A stretch of DNA of 64,000 nt, taken from positions 47,341-111,340 of the forward strand of contig JAJPHC010000032.1 of the NCBI GenBank assembly GCA_021325515.1, read 5' to 3'. Shown here piece after piece: positions 7,459 to 17,297 of this stretch (the stretch's first letter is position 1; each line of letters opens with the position of its first letter). The notes under the pieces are model-generated. The model was not told the DNA's origin, ran no database searches, and saw only the letters and a program-made list of their open reading frames with translations. Both the position numbers and the translations under genes were made by a program. Source of the stretch: Acidobacteriota bacterium. Lineage in GTDB: Bacteria; Acidobacteriota; Thermoanaerobaculia; Gp7-AA8.

Positions 7459-8483
7459 CAGGAAAACAAATCGCTCTGTCTGCGCGTTGCACCCGGCTTG
7501 TAGCCGAGGTGCTCGTAGGCGATCGAACTGACGACGCGGCCGCGCGGAGTGCGCTGCAGAAAGCCGATCTGGATCAGGTAGGGCTCGTAGAGATCCTCGA
7601 TCGTCCCGCGGTCTTCGGCGATCGACGACGCGAGCGCGTTGACGCCGACCGGGCCGCCGTGAAAGCGCTCGATGATCGTCGTCAGAATCTTGCGGTCGAT
7701 CTCGTCGAGACCGTAATCATCGACCTCGAGCATCTGCAGAGCCTCGCGCGCGATGCTCACATCGACCGTTCCCTCGTGCTTCACCTCGGCGTAGTCCCGC
7801 ACGCGGCGCAGCAGGCGGTTCGCGATGCGCGGCGTGCCGCGCGAGCGGCGCGCGATCTCCGTCGCGCCATCCGGATTGATCGGAATGTTGAGGATCTCCG
7901 CACTGCGCCGAACGATGATCGTCAGCGCTTCGACATCATAGAAGTCGAGGCGATGCACGATGCCGAAGCGCGCGCGCAGCGGAGCGGTGAGCAGGCCGGC
8001 ACGCGTCGTCGCACCCACCAGCGTGAAGCGCGGCAGCTCGACTTTCATCGTCCGCGCCGCGGGCCCCTGCCCGATCACGATGTCGACGTGAAAGTCTTCC
8101 ATCGCGGAGTAGAGGACTTCTTCCACCTGTGCGGGAAGGCGGTGGATCTCGTCGATGAACAGCGCTTCGCCTTCTTCGAGATTGGTGACGATCGCGACGA
8201 GATCGCCCGGGCGCTCGAGCGCCGGCCCGCTCGTCGTGCGGATGCGAGCATCCATCTCGTTGGCGATGATGTTGGCCAGCGTCGTCTTGCCGAGGCCGGG
8301 CGGGCCGAAGAGCAGCACATGATCGAGAACTTCGCCGCGCTTCCGCGCAGCCATGATCGAGATCTCGAGATTCGCCTTGATCTTCGCCTGGCCGATGTAC
8401 TCGCGTAGAAATTTCGGCCGGAGCGAGAGCTCGGCTTGGGTGTCATCGAGCTCGGCGGTGGCGTCGAGGAGGCGGGAGTCCAT
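7458..8483 (-). CDS. ruvB: Holliday junction branch migration helicase subunit RuvB
   Basis: The 341-residue AAA+ motor drives branch migration of Holliday junctions with RuvA and RuvC. The N-terminal [12 protein letters not shown] segment, Walker [10 protein letters not shown] (about 60-68), Walker [10 protein letters not shown], sensor segments [18 protein letters not shown] and the C-terminal winged-helix with [17 protein letters not shown] are all present. I chose ATG at 8483; the frame stays open for 20 more codons upstream, but that part is translated from a widespread intergenic repeat and does not resemble RuvB. ruvA and ruvC are not adjacent. Confidence 0.95.
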   Translation of the reverse strand: MDSRLLDATAELDDTQAELSLRPKFLREYIGQAKIKANLEISIMAARKRGEVLDHVLLFGPPGLGKTTLANIIANEMDARIRTTSGPALERPGDLVAIVTNLEEGEALFIDEIHRLPAQVEEVLYSAMEDFHVDIVIGQGPAARTMKVELPRFTLVGATTRAGLLTAPLRARFGIVHRLDFYDVEALTIIVRRSAEILNIPINPDGATEIARRSRGTPRIANRLLRRVRDYAEVKHEGTVDVSIAREALQMLEVDDYGLDEIDRKILTTIIERFHGGPVGVNALASSIAEDRGTIEDLYEPYLIQIGFLQRTPRGRVVSSIAYEHLGYKPGATRRQSDLFS

Positions 8484-8491
8484 TGGGTGAA

Positions 8492-8518
8492 GTTTATCCT
8501 GAGCGCAGCGAGGGATCA
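8492..8518. repeat. Intergenic repeat TTTATCCTGAGCGCAGCGAGG (family C, copy 1)
   Basis: A short unit beginning GTTTATCCTGAGCGCAGC and ending GAGGGATCA lies directly upstream of ruvB. A second copy with a CCCGAGCAGAGCG variant is at 14657-14683. Similar TCATCCTGAGCGAAGCGAAGG-type sequences are scattered in many bacterial genomes. Confidence 0.75.
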
Positions 8519-8562
8519 TGCAAGGCGCCGGGAGGCAGCTCAATCGCAGCGGGATAGCGCCG

Positions 8563-10242
8563 CTATACAGCCGCCACGTGCGATTCTCGCGGCGTCTTGG
8601 TTGACTCTCCGCTTCGCTCAGAGTGCTTTGCCGCAGGCAGCGTCACCGTGATCGTCGTCCCCACCCCTTCCTTCGACTCCACGTCGATGCGCCCGCCGTG
8701 ATCCTGCACGATGCGATAGGAGATCGCCATCCCCAGTCCCGTTCCCGAGGGGAAGTTCGTGCGGAAGGGGGTGAAGAGGGCGCGGAGACCGGCGTCACTC
8801 ATTCCATGCCCGCTGTCGGTGAACAGGATGTGGTACTGCCGCTCGTCCACGACCGTGCGGACGGTGAGCGTTCCGCCGTGCGGCATCGCCTGGATCGCGT
8901 TGCGGGCGAGGTTCCAGAACACCTGGCGGATCTGGTCGGGATCGCCGTTGATGATGAACGACGGCGGCACGATGTCGCGCTGCAGCGTATGGTTAGCCTG
9001 CACCTCGCTGGAGTTGGCGAGAAGATCGATCGTCTCGGCCAGCGTCCCGGCGATGTCGAATTCCGCCGGCACGCGCTCCTGCGGCCTCACGAAGCGGAGG
9101 AACTCGGCGATGGACTTGTTGAGCCGCTCCGACTCCTTGAGAACGATCGACATCAGCCGCTGTTCCTGCGGAGAAAGCGACGCCGAGCTCTTGAGGACCT
9201 GCACCGAGCCGGCGATCGCCGCCAGCGGATTGCGGATCTCGTGCGCGATGCCGGCCGAGAGCTCGCCCACTGCCGCCATGCGGTCCTTGAGGCGCAGCTC
9301 CGACTCCAGTTTCTTCATCTCGGTGAGATCCTGAAAGATCAACGTGTAGCCGTAGGAGCCCCCTTCGATCGTCCTCAACGGCGTGAGCGCGTAGCCGATG
9401 CAGCGCACGCCCGCATTGACCGGGAAGTCTCCCTTCTCCCGCCGCACCACCGCGCCGCGCTTCAGTTCATCGCGCACCTGACTCCACTCCGCGGGATCGA
9501 AGAACGGCAGCTCGGTGATGTGATGCCCCACGACCGTGAGCGGCACCACCTGCAGAATCTGACACCCTGCGGGATTGACGAACGACACGGTGCCGTACTG
9601 CGTCAGCGTCATCAATCCGGACGGAATCGACTCGACGACATTCTGATTGACCGCCTGCAGCTCGAGCAGGTTTTGCCGGTTCGCATCCAGCTCCTCCGTC
9701 GTCTTCTGCAGTTTCTCGGCGATGTAGGAGGTGAGCAGCGCGGTCGCGTAGAAGCCGGCGAAGTTCGTCGCCATGTTCAGGTAGAGGCGCGAGGAGGTCC
9801 ACGGCGTCGGGACGAACCACGACTGCTCGGGCAGCGGCAGCAGGTTGTAGTACATCAGATCGCCGAGGACGCCGTAGAGAATCACCGCACCCGAGGCGGC
9901 GAGAATGCCGCCGCGCCGCTGCAGGAGCATCGACGCGGTGATGATCGACACGAGGTAGAGAAACGAGAACGGCGAGTCGAGGCCGCCGGTGAAATAGACC
10001 AGGAACGTTTCGACGACGAGATCGCCGCCGATCTGAATCATCAGAATCGTCCGCCGCGAGTGGATGACCTGCGCCAGCCCGATGTAGATCAGAGTCAGCG
10101 CGTAGGTCAGCCCCGCCGTGACGTAGACGTAGTTGATCGGCAGGAACTGCGCGACCGTGTACTGGATGATGAGCGAACCGATCAGCAGCGTCGTGACGAC
10201 GACGACACGAACTGCGATCAGGTTGCGGGCATCAGGGTGCAT
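8563..10242 (-). CDS. pilS: PAS sensor histidine kinase, PilS-like
   Basis: The 559-residue kinase has five or six N-terminal membrane helices (about 5-190), a coiled linker, a PAS domain (about 205-315, [20 protein letters not shown]), and a kinase core with the phospho-acceptor histidine near 334 in [19 protein letters not shown]1 and G2 boxes are visible ([31 protein letters not shown]). This architecture and the position beside pilC-pilT-pilB fit PilS, the sensor that controls pilin expression. The cognate PilR regulator, usually next door, is absent from the window. It could instead be another NtrB-type kinase. Confidence 0.8.
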   Translation of the reverse strand: MHPDARNLIAVRVVVVTTLLIGSLIIQYTVAQFLPINYVYVTAGLTYALTLIYIGLAQVIHSRRTILMIQIGGDLVVETFLVYFTGGLDSPFSFLYLVSIITASMLLQRRGGILAASGAVILYGVLGDLMYYNLLPLPEQSWFVPTPWTSSRLYLNMATNFAGFYATALLTSYIAEKLQKTTEELDANRQNLLELQAVNQNVVESIPSGLMTLTQYGTVSFVNPAGCQILQVVPLTVVGHHITELPFFDPAEWSQVRDELKRGAVVRREKGDFPVNAGVRCIGYALTPLRTIEGGSYGYTLIFQDLTEMKKLESELRLKDRMAAVGELSAGIAHEIRNPLAAIAGSVQVLKSSASLSPQEQRLMSIVLKESERLNKSIAEFLRFVRPQERVPAEFDIAGTLAETIDLLANSSEVQANHTLQRDIVPPSFIINGDPDQIRQVFWNLARNAIQAMPHGGTLTVRTVVDERQYHILFTDSGHGMSDAGLRALFTPFRTNFPSGTGLGMAISYRIVQDHGGRIDVESKEGVGTTITVTLPAAKHSERSGESTKTPRESHVAAV

Positions 10243-10250
10243 GGCGGCTG

Positions 10251-10374
10251 TGATGAGTGACGAGTGACAAGTGACGAGTGATGAGTGACCACGGAATCAC
10301 CCGTTACTCATCACTCATCACTCGTCACTCATCACTCGTCACTCATCACTCGTCACTCATCACTCGTCACTCAC
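10251..10374. repeat. Simple tandem repeat forming a large inverted repeat (family E)
   Basis: GTGACGAGTGATGAGTGAC-type units (10251-10289) are followed, after a 14-base loop, by many complementary ACTCATCACTCGTC units (10304-10374). The RNA could form a long slipping hairpin. It lies between pilC and pilS inside what would otherwise be one operon. A relative is at 21108-21258. Confidence 0.9.
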
Positions 10375-10378
10375 CCGA

Positions 10379-11581
10379 CTATCCAACCTGTCCGATGAGG
10401 GCGAACATCGGCATGTACATCGCGATGACGATGCCGCCGATGGCGACGCCGAGGAACGCGATCAGGACCGGCTCGAGGAGTTTCATCAGGCCGGCGACCG
10501 CGGTGTCGACTTCATCTTCGTAGAAGTCGGCGATCTTCGACAGCATCGTATCGAGCGCACCGGTCTGCTCGCCGACCGCGATCATCTGGATGACCATGGA
10601 GGGGAACACATCCGTGTCGCCCAGCGGCTCGCTGATCGTCTTACCTTCTTCGACCGACTTGCGCGTCGCCATGATGGCGTCTTCGACGATCGCATTGCCC
10701 GCCGTCTTCGCCGTGATCGTGAGACCGTCGAGGATGGGAACGCCCGACGCCGTCAGCGTCGACAGCGTGCGGCAGAAGCGCGCGACCGCGATCTTGCGCA
10801 TCAGCATGCCGACGATCGGCGCCTTCAGAATGAGTCCGTCGAGAACGCGGCGGCCCTTCTCCGTCTCGTGATAGCGCCGCAACGCGTAGATCACCGTGGC
10901 GATCGTGCCGCCGATCAGCCACCAGAAATCTCCGATGAAGTGCGAGAGCTTGATGACGATGACGGTCGGCATCGGCAGTTCGGCGCCGAGGCCGGCGAAC
11001 AGCGATGCGAAGACGGGGATGACCTTCCAGAGAATGACGGTGACGACGATGCAGGCGATGGAGATGACGGCGACCGGATAGATCATCGCCGACTTGACCT
11101 GCGAGTTCAGCTTGACGGCCTTTTCGATGTACTGCGCGAGACGCTGCAGAATCGTATCGAGAATACCGCCCGCCTCACCTGCGGCGACCATGTTCGTGAA
11201 GAGATCGCTGAAGATCTTCGGATGCTTGCGCATCGAGTCGGCGAGATTCGAGCCCGACTCGACATCCTGCCGGATCTGGATGAGCGCGCGCTTGAAGGTC
11301 TTGTTCTCCTGCTGCGTCGCGAGAATCTCGAGGCACTGCACGAGCGGCAGACCGGCGTCGATCATGACGGAGAACTGACGCGTGAAGATCGCGATCAGCT
11401 GCGGAGGAACGCTGCCGCCGAATTTCGGGATGGCGAGCTCTTTGCCCTTCTCCTTGACCGCCGTGACGACGACCTGCTGACGCCGCATCATCGCGATGAC
11501 GGCATCTTTGGACTCAGCGACCAGCACACCCTGCTGGACCTGTCCGTTCCGTGCGGTTCCCTTCCATTCGAATGTCGGCAT
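10379..11581 (-). CDS. pilC: Type IV pilus inner-membrane platform protein PilC
   Basis: The 400-residue protein belongs to the GspF/PilC family, the inner-membrane platform on which the PilB and PilT motors act. It starts with the MPTFEWKGTARNGQ motif, has two repeated helical GspF domains (about 65-190 and 270-395, the latter with FCRTLSTLTASGVPILDGL), and three hydrophobic segments near 170, 220 and 375. A strong ribosome binding site (GGGAGGG) precedes the ATG. It follows pilT and pilB on the same strand. A repeat begins just past its stop. Confidence 0.93.
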   Translation of the reverse strand: MPTFEWKGTARNGQVQQGVLVAESKDAVIAMMRRQQVVVTAVKEKGKELAIPKFGGSVPPQLIAIFTRQFSVMIDAGLPLVQCLEILATQQENKTFKRALIQIRQDVESGSNLADSMRKHPKIFSDLFTNMVAAGEAGGILDTILQRLAQYIEKAVKLNSQVKSAMIYPVAVISIACIVVTVILWKVIPVFASLFAGLGAELPMPTVIVIKLSHFIGDFWWLIGGTIATVIYALRRYHETEKGRRVLDGLILKAPIVGMLMRKIAVARFCRTLSTLTASGVPILDGLTITAKTAGNAIVEDAIMATRKSVEEGKTISEPLGDTDVFPSMVIQMIAVGEQTGALDTMLSKIADFYEDEVDTAVAGLMKLLEPVLIAFLGVAIGGIVIAMYMPMFALIGQVG

Positions 11582-11656
11582 GTTCCCTCCCTAAAGTTTA
11601 CGCCGGGCACCGCGACTCGTCAGATGCGGCTTCGCCCGGCATAAATTTCAAAACCC

Positions 11657-12787
11657 CTACGCCGGCCGCGGCCGTGCGGCCTGAGCCTGTGCCGGTGTCC
11701 CCTGCGGGAAAATCGCACCAGCACCACGTGAAATCATCTCCTGCAGCTCGTCCGGATTCGACGACCGCGACAGCGCGATCTGCAGCGTGATCAGTTTCTT
11801 GAAGTAGAGCGTCGCCAGCGACTGATTGAACGTCTGCATCCCGTACTTCGACTGGCCCGTCTGCATCATCGAGTAGATCTGATGCACCTTGTCCTCGCGG
11901 ATCAGGTTGCGGATTGCAGCATTCGGAACGAGGATCTCCATCGCCATCACACGCCCCTTGCCGTTGGCTTTGGGCAGCAGCGTCTGGCAGAGGATACCTT
12001 CGAGCACGAACGACAATTGCGCGCGGATCTGCGGCTGCTGGTGCGACGGGAAGACGTCGACGATACGGTTGATCGTCTGGGCCGCGGAGTTCGTGTGCAG
12101 CGTGCCGAACGTCAAGTGGCCCGTCTCCGCGATGCGCAGAGCCGACTCGATCGTCTCCAGGTCGCGCATCTCACCGATGAGCACGACGTCAGGATCCTGG
12201 CGCAGCGCGCTCTTGAGCGAGTTCGCAAAGGAGTGCGTGTCGGCATGCAGCTCGCGCTGATTGACGATGCAGTTCTTGTGTTGATGGAGGAACTCGACCG
12301 GATCCTCGATCGTGATGATGTGCTCATGCCGCTCACGGTTGATCTTGTCGATCATCGCGGCGAGCGTCGTCGATTTGCCCGAGCCGGTCGGGCCGGTGAC
12401 GAGCACGAGTCCGCGCGGCTTGTTGCAGATCTCTTCCACGACCTGCGGCAGACCGAGCTCCTTGAAACCGAGGATCTCGTAAGGGATCTGGCGGTAGACG
12501 GCAGCCGTCGCACCGCGCTGATTGAAGATGTTCGCGCGGAAGCGCGCGAGCCCCTTGATGCCGAACGAGATGTCGAGCTCGAGGTTTTCTTCGAAGCGGT
12601 GCTTCTGGGCGTCGGTCAGCACGGAGTAGGCGAGCTGCTTGGTCTCCGGTGCCGCGAGCGGCGGCATGTCGAGCGGAACCAGCTTGCCGTCGATGCGAAT
12701 CTGAGGAGGTGAGTTCGTCGTGACGTGAAGGTCGGAGCCACCACGCTCAACCATCGTCTTGAGAAGCTGATGAAGTGTGACGGCCAT
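11657..12787 (-). CDS. pilT: Type IV pilus retraction ATPase PilT
   Basis: The 376-residue hexameric ATPase powers pilus retraction. Family features include the N-terminal LHQLLKTMVERGGSDLHVT, Walker A GPTGSGKSTT (about 134-143), the Asp box, a Walker B region with DVVLIGEMRDLETI and the His box HLTFGTLHTNSAA. I start it at ATG 12787, which has GGAGAAAG in front; the frame stays open 13 codons further upstream but only through a family A repeat. The tail is Ala/Gln/Pro-rich. pilB lies immediately upstream, across the repeat. Confidence 0.95.
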   Translation of the reverse strand: MAVTLHQLLKTMVERGGSDLHVTTNSPPQIRIDGKLVPLDMPPLAAPETKQLAYSVLTDAQKHRFEENLELDISFGIKGLARFRANIFNQRGATAAVYRQIPYEILGFKELGLPQVVEEICNKPRGLVLVTGPTGSGKSTTLAAMIDKINRERHEHIITIEDPVEFLHQHKNCIVNQRELHADTHSFANSLKSALRQDPDVVLIGEMRDLETIESALRIAETGHLTFGTLHTNSAAQTINRIVDVFPSHQQPQIRAQLSFVLEGILCQTLLPKANGKGRVMAMEILVPNAAIRNLIREDKVHQIYSMMQTGQSKYGMQTFNQSLATLYFKKLITLQIALSRSSNPDELQEMISRGAGAIFPQGTPAQAQAARPRPA

Positions 12788-12798
12788 GTTCTTTCTCC

Positions 12799-12865
12799 GT
12801 GTACGACAGGCGCCCTCGCCTGTCACTCCTGCTCGACCGGACAGGCGAGGGCGCCTGTCCTACAC
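12799..12865. repeat. Palindromic intergenic repeat, family A (copy 3)
   Basis: Arms GTGTACGACAGGCGCCCTCG and the complementary CGAGGGCGCCTGTCCTACAC enclose a loop of about 25 bases between pilB and pilT. Because both genes point the same way, this copy would lie in the middle of a joint transcript, where it could act as an attenuator or processing site. Confidence 0.9.
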
Positions 12866-12866
12866 C

Positions 12867-14582
12867 CTACAACACCGTTTCGCGAACGACTTCTTCGATG
12901 GTGGTAATACCGTCTTTGATTTTAATCAATCCGCTGCGGCGGAGGCTGATCATCCCGATCTCCGCCGCTTTCTTCTTGATGTCGATGGCCGTGCCGCCGG
13001 AGAGGATGAGCTCGCGAATCTCGTCGTCGATGCCCATCACTTCGATCAGGCCCACGCGCCCCTTGTAGCCGGTGTTGTTGCACTTCTCACAACCTCGGCC
13101 CTTGAAGACCTGAAAGGTACCGACTTCTTCTTTCTTGTAGCCGATGTTCATCAGCGCCTGCGGCTGGACGTCGACAGGCTCCTTGCAGTTCGAACAGATG
13201 CGGCGTGCGAGCCGCTGCGCGGCGATGAGCTGCACCGACGTGGCGACCAGAAACGGCTCGATTCCCATGTTCATCAGACGATTGATCGTCGACGGCGCGT
13301 CGTTCGTGTGCAGCGTCGAGAGGACGAGATGTCCGGTGAGCGCCGCCTTGATCGCGATCTCCGCCGTTTCGAAGTCGCGGATCTCGCCGACGAGGATGAT
13401 GTTCGGATCCTGCCGGAGAAAGGAGCGCAGCGTCGCCGCGAAGTTCAGGCCGATCGACTCCTTCATCTGCACCTGATTGATGCCCGGCAGGTTGAACTCG
13501 ACCGGATCCTCCGCGGTCATGATGTTCACTTCCGGCGAGTTCACCTTCGCGAGTGCGGAGTAGAGCGTGTTCGTCTTCCCCGATCCCGTCGGACCGGTGA
13601 CGAGCACCATGCCCCACGGCTTGAAGATCGCCTCCTCGAACTTCGCGAGCGACTCCGGCTCGAAGCCGAGCTTCGTCATGTCGAGGCGGAGGTTGTCCTT
13701 GTCGAGCAGACGAAGGACGATCTTCTCTCCGAACAGCGTCGGCAGAATCGAGACGCGGAAGTCGAGCTCTTTGTTCTTGTCCTCGAGCTTCATCTTCAGC
13801 TTGATGCGTCCGTCCTGCGGGAGGCGCTTCTCGGAGATGTCGAGCTTCGACAGAATCTTCATGCGCGAGGTGATCGCGTCCCTCAGTTTGAAGGGAGGAT
13901 TCATGATCTCGTACAGGATGCCGTCGATGCGGAACCGTACGCGATACTCCTTCTCGTACGGCTCGATGTGAATGTCGGATGCGCCGCGCTTGATCGCGTC
14001 GGTGAGAATGAGGTTGCACAGTTTGACGACGGGCGCTTCTTCCGCCGAATCGGCGAGCGCGTTGACGTCGAGCTCTTCCTCTTCCTCGAGGACCTCCAGG
14101 TCCGCATTCTCCTGCGTCTGAAGATCTTCCATGACCTTCTTCAGCTCGAGCGAGGAGGTCGTTCCGTAGTAGTTGTCGATCGCGGCCTTGATGCCGAGCT
14201 CGGAGGCGACGACAGGCTCGACGTTGTAGCCCGTCATGAACTTGATGTCGTCCATGGCGAACACGTTCGTCGGATCCGCCATCGCGATCGTGATCGTCGC
14301 GCCGGTCTTGTTGACGGGAAGGATGTTGTACTTCCGCGCGACGTCACCGGAGATCAGCTTGATGACGCTGGCGTCGATCTCGAAGTGCTGGAGATTGATG
14401 GAAGGCACTCCGAACTGCTGCGACAAGCACTCGGTAATGTCCTCCTCGGACACGAACCCGAGCTTGATGAGCGTCTCACCGAGCTTTCCGCCCGTCTCTT
14501 TCTGGACGCGCAGGGCCTCTTTGAGCTGATCCTGCGAGATCAGATTCGCCTTCGTCAGCAACTCACCCAGCCGAACGCTCAT
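12867..14582 (-). CDS. pilB: Type IV pilus assembly ATPase PilB
   Basis: The 571-residue protein is the extension motor of type IV pili. The N-terminal GspE/MshEN domain starts MSVRLGELLTKANLISQDQL and spans about 1-150; the ATPase core has Walker A GPTGSGKTNT (near 334), an Asp box, Walker B IILVGEIRDFETAEIA and a His box. A four-cysteine zinc site, CSNC and CEKC separated by about 30 residues, lies near 465-500, as is typical of PilB but not PilT. The C-terminal end is a normal GspE family end. It is the first gene of the pil block seen here. Confidence 0.95.
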   Translation of the reverse strand: MSVRLGELLTKANLISQDQLKEALRVQKETGGKLGETLIKLGFVSEEDITECLSQQFGVPSINLQHFEIDASVIKLISGDVARKYNILPVNKTGATITIAMADPTNVFAMDDIKFMTGYNVEPVVASELGIKAAIDNYYGTTSSLELKKVMEDLQTQENADLEVLEEEEELDVNALADSAEEAPVVKLCNLILTDAIKRGASDIHIEPYEKEYRVRFRIDGILYEIMNPPFKLRDAITSRMKILSKLDISEKRLPQDGRIKLKMKLEDKNKELDFRVSILPTLFGEKIVLRLLDKDNLRLDMTKLGFEPESLAKFEEAIFKPWGMVLVTGPTGSGKTNTLYSALAKVNSPEVNIMTAEDPVEFNLPGINQVQMKESIGLNFAATLRSFLRQDPNIILVGEIRDFETAEIAIKAALTGHLVLSTLHTNDAPSTINRLMNMGIEPFLVATSVQLIAAQRLARRICSNCKEPVDVQPQALMNIGYKKEEVGTFQVFKGRGCEKCNNTGYKGRVGLIEVMGIDDEIRELILSGGTAIDIKKKAAEIGMISLRRSGLIKIKDGITTIEEVVRETVL

Positions 14583-14656
14583 AGACCGCCGTGACTCTCC
14601 CCTGCCATCAGTGCTCGACCGGCCGCAACCGCTCCGAAGTATCTGAACACGTCACA

Positions 14657-14683
14657 GTTTATCCCGAGCAGAGCGAGGGATCA
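14657..14683. repeat. Intergenic repeat TTTATCCCGAGCAGAGCGAGG (family C, copy 2)
   Basis: This is the second copy of the unit found at 8492. It lies in the 178-base gap between waaC and pilB, in which I see nothing else that is clear. Confidence 0.7.
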
Positions 14684-14760
14684 GCGGCGCAGCCAGACCG
14701 TCTCGGGATGAACTGAGATTCTACCGATCGGGCGAGTTTACTCTCCGCGTGAAACAGCCG

Positions 14761-15699
14761 TCAAACCAGGTTTATTTTGACTGTCTGCGCAACTTCGTCG
14801 ACGGTCATCGTCTCCATGGAGGAGGCGGTGACGCAACGATCGAGCTGCCCGTACGGACCGTTCCGGCGAAGACTCGTCGGGCCGTAAAGTCCGACGACCG
14901 GGGTGCCGAGCGCTGCCGCAAGGTGCAACGGGCCGGTGTCGCCGCCGATCACGAGCCGCGCATCGCGAAGAATCGCGGCGAGCTCGCGCAGAGTCGTCGG
15001 CGGTGCGAGCTCCAGCCCGGTGCGCTCGGCGAGCTCGCGCTCGTTCGGACCCCACACCGCGACCGCCGTCTCCCCGATCCGGCGCATCAACTCGCCGTAT
15101 CGCTCCGGCGGCCAGATCTTGTTCGCCTTCCCCGCGCCGGGCAGCACGACGATGCGACGCCCGCATCCGCTGCCTTTCGCGAATTTCGAGAAGTCGGCTC
15201 GCGGCATCGCCAGCTCGCGCCCCGCGACCACCGACGCAAGCTGCATGTTCCACTCGACGACGTGGCGCGTCTGATCGACGCCGGCGTGGCGATTGAGCAG
15301 CATCGCCGCAGGCTTCTCGCGAATCGCATCGCGATCGAAGCCGAATCGCGCCGGCGCTCCCGACATCCGCGCAACCAGCGCCGATTTGATCAGTCCCTGA
15401 AAATCGACCGCGATGTCATGGCCGCGAAGATTCCTGATGAAGATGCGGATGTCGTTGCGCGACGAGAAGAGTGAACGTCCCCACTTGCGCATCGAGGCGC
15501 GGATCGCGCGAACGCCCGTGACGATCTCGACCAGCTCTGCGTAAGGACGCTCGACGGCCCACGAGATCTCCGCGCCGAGCGCGTCGCGCAGCGCGACGAC
15601 CGCGGGAATCGTGTGCACGACGTCGCCGAGGGCGGAGAGACGAACGACGAGAATGGTTTTGGGGTCACGCGGGCTCGCGGGTACGCGGGTTCGCGTCAT
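14761..15699 (-). CDS. waaC: LPS heptosyltransferase I (glycosyltransferase family 9)
   Basis: The 312-residue enzyme adds heptose to Kdo in the LPS inner core. It has the GT9 pattern: [19 protein letters not shown] at the start, [18 protein letters not shown], a central [19 protein letters not shown] motif and the donor-binding [20 protein letters not shown] near 250-270. The start ATG overlaps the end of rfaE2 by four bases. The first 13 residues are translated from a GC-rich repeat (15668-15695), and there is no other in-frame start before the conserved core. Genes for making the donor ADP-heptose follow directly upstream. Confidence 0.9.
   Translation of the reverse strand: MTRTRVPASPRDPKTILVVRLSALGDVVHTIPAVVALRDALGAEISWAVERPYAELVEIVTGVRAIRASMRKWGRSLFSSRNDIRIFIRNLRGHDIAVDFQGLIKSALVARMSGAPARFGFDRDAIREKPAAMLLNRHAGVDQTRHVVEWNMQLASVVAGRELAMPRADFSKFAKGSGCGRRIVVLPGAGKANKIWPPERYGELMRRIGETAVAVWGPNERELAERTGLELAPPTTLRELAAILRDARLVIGGDTGPLHLAAALGTPVVGLYGPTSLRRNGPYGQLDRCVTASSMETMTVDEVAQTVKINLV
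15668..15695. repeat. CGCGGGCTCGCGGG repeat (family G) inside the start of waaC
   Basis: CACGCGGGCTCGCGGGTACG and following bases match the units at 17935-18028. Here the repeat lies within the coding region and supplies codons 2-13 of the heptosyltransferase. Confidence 0.7.
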
Positions 15700-16172
15700 C
15701 CCTCGTCCTTCATCCGTTTCAGCATCTCCGTCGTCGAGTGGTCTTTCGGATCACCGACGATGATGACGCGGCCTCCGTACGATTTCACGATCTCCGCTTC
15801 GGGGACGGAGTCGCTGGTGTAGTCGGTTCCCTTCGCCTGGAAATCAGGCTTGAGCACGCCGAGAAGGCGCGCCGGCGAGCGCTCATTGAAGATGATCACG
15901 TAGTCGACGGCGCGAATCGCGGCGATGAGCTCCGCGCGCTCACCGGCAGGCATCACGGGGCGCCCTTCCCCCTTCAGCTCGCGCACCGACGCATCGCCAT
16001 TCACTCCCACCACCAGCACGTCGCCGGCGTCCTTCGCACCCTGCAGATAGCGAACGTGACCGACGTGCAGCACGTCGAAGCAGCCATTGGCAAAGACGAT
16101 CCTGCGTCCGGCCTTGCGCTCGTCGTCGAGTGCAGCGCTGAGTTGGGGTTCGGTGAGAATCCTGGCGTTCAT
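15696..16172 (-). CDS. rfaE2: D-glycero-beta-D-manno-heptose 1-phosphate adenylyltransferase
   Basis: The 158-residue nucleotidyltransferase converts heptose 1-phosphate to ADP-heptose for LPS. It has the cytidylyltransferase-like fold: [20 protein letters not shown] with the HxGH motif near 37-40, a [13 protein letters not shown] segment and the family C-terminal [19 protein letters not shown]. In enterobacteria this is the C-terminal half of HldE; here the kinase half is a separate gene just upstream. The three genes rfaE1, rfaE2 and waaC run in the same direction and form a heptose unit. Confidence 0.92.
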   Translation of the reverse strand: MNARILTEPQLSAALDDERKAGRRIVFANGCFDVLHVGHVRYLQGAKDAGDVLVVGVNGDASVRELKGEGRPVMPAGERAELIAAIRAVDYVIIFNERSPARLLGVLKPDFQAKGTDYTSDSVPEAEIVKSYGGRVIIVGDPKDHSTTEMLKRMKDEG

Positions 16173-16176
16173 ATTG

Positions 16177-16206
16177 ATGGGTGCTGGGGTGCTGAGGTGC
16201 CAGCGC
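16177..16206. repeat. Short copy of CTGGGG inverted repeat (family H)
   Basis: GGGTGCTGGGGTGCTGAGG followed by TGCCAGCGCC is related to the hairpin at 6729-6785. It fills the gap between rfaE1 and rfaE2. Confidence 0.5.
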
Positions 16207-16207
16207 C

Positions 16208-17218
16208 TTACTCTTTCAATTCTTCATCTCGTTCGATCGCATGCCGCAGCTCGTCGTTCGACACGGTCGCGGTCCCCATCTTCATCACCACGATGCCCCC
16301 CGCGTAATTCGCGAGCTTGGCCGCCTCGGCGAACGACCCTCCGGCCGCGAGTGCGAGTGTGAAGGTCGCGATCACCGTGTCGCCCGCGCCGGTGACATCG
16401 GCGACCTGATCGGTGCCATACACCGAAATGAAGAGCGGCTCGTCGCGGCCGCGCTCGAAGAGGGCCATGCCGCGGCTGCCGCGCGTGATCAGCAGCGCTT
16501 CGCTCGACAGCGCCTGCCGCAGCTTCGCGCCGGCTTCGCGGACCTGATCGCCGTTGCTGTCGTCGAGCGAGATGCCGGCGGCATTCGCAGCCTCTTCTTC
16601 GTTCGGCGTCGCGGCGGTGACGTTCCTGTAGCGCAGCAGGTCGTAACGCGAATCGAGCGTGACGGGCTTGCCGGCCCCCGTGAGGGTTTCCGCCAGCGGG
16701 GGCGTCACGATGCCGTAGCCGTAGTCGCTGATGAGCGCCGCATCCGCCTTCGCGATCTGCTCTCGCAGCAGTTCCGCGACCCGCGCGGACTCTGCATCGC
16801 TGATGTCGAAACGGTCTTCGATGTCATAGCGCACGATCTGCTGCCGCGCGGCGTGGGGGAAGCCGCCGAGGATGCGGACTTTCGTCGGCGTGTTGTAGCG
16901 ATCGGTGCGGAGCACGCCGCTGCAGTCGACGCCCTGCCCCTCCAGCTTCTCGAGCAGCTTCGTCCCCTCGCCATCATTTCCGACGAACGACACCGGCGCA
17001 GGAACGCCGCCGAGCGATGCGATGTTGTTGATCGCATTGCCGGCGCCGCCGAGGAGAGTGTCGTCGCGGTACTGGCGAAGGATGAGCACCGGCGCCTCGC
17101 GCGAAATGCGCTTCGGCGTTCCATAGATGAAGCGGTCGGCGACGATGTCGCCGTAAACGACGACCCGTTTCTGCTTCAACTGTCCGGTAAGCTGGAGAAG
17201 ACGGCTGCGAGAGAACAC
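16208..17218 (-). CDS. rfaE1: D-glycero-beta-D-manno-heptose-7-phosphate kinase
   Basis: The 336-residue PfkB-type sugar kinase phosphorylates heptose 7-phosphate at C1. Visible are [20 protein letters not shown] near the start, [17 protein letters not shown], and the catalytic PfkB signature [17 protein letters not shown] near 285. I chose the GTG at 17218. The frame runs open to 17314, but those 32 codons are translated from a family A repeat. No convincing ribosome binding site precedes the GTG, so the start is uncertain by some residues. Confidence 0.9.
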   Translation of the reverse strand: MFSRSRLLQLTGQLKQKRVVVYGDIVADRFIYGTPKRISREAPVLILRQYRDDTLLGGAGNAINNIASLGGVPAPVSFVGNDGEGTKLLEKLEGQGVDCSGVLRTDRYNTPTKVRILGGFPHAARQQIVRYDIEDRFDISDAESARVAELLREQIAKADAALISDYGYGIVTPPLAETLTGAGKPVTLDSRYDLLRYRNVTAATPNEEEAANAAGISLDDSNGDQVREAGAKLRQALSSEALLITRGSRGMALFERGRDEPLFISVYGTDQVADVTGAGDTVIATFTLALAAGGSFAEAAKLANYAGGIVVMKMGTATVSNDELRHAIERDEELKE

Positions 17219-17230
17219 GCGGGCGCGAAT

Positions 17231-17297
17231 GTAGGACAGGCGCCCCCGCCTGTCCAGTGGAAGCGAGAGACGCGACAGGCGGGGGCGCCTGTCGTAC
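17231..17297. repeat. Palindromic intergenic repeat, family A (copy 4)
   Basis: Arms GTAGGACAGGCGCCCCCGCC and GGCGGGGGCGCCTGTCGTAC lie between the divergent rfaE1 and DUF5522 genes and nearly touch both start codons. Any promoter for either gene must overlap this element. Confidence 0.9.

Noticed and set aside
12777..14594. 605-codon plus-strand open frame
   Set aside because: It mirrors pilB on the opposite strand and begins in a repeat; pilB has clear motifs.
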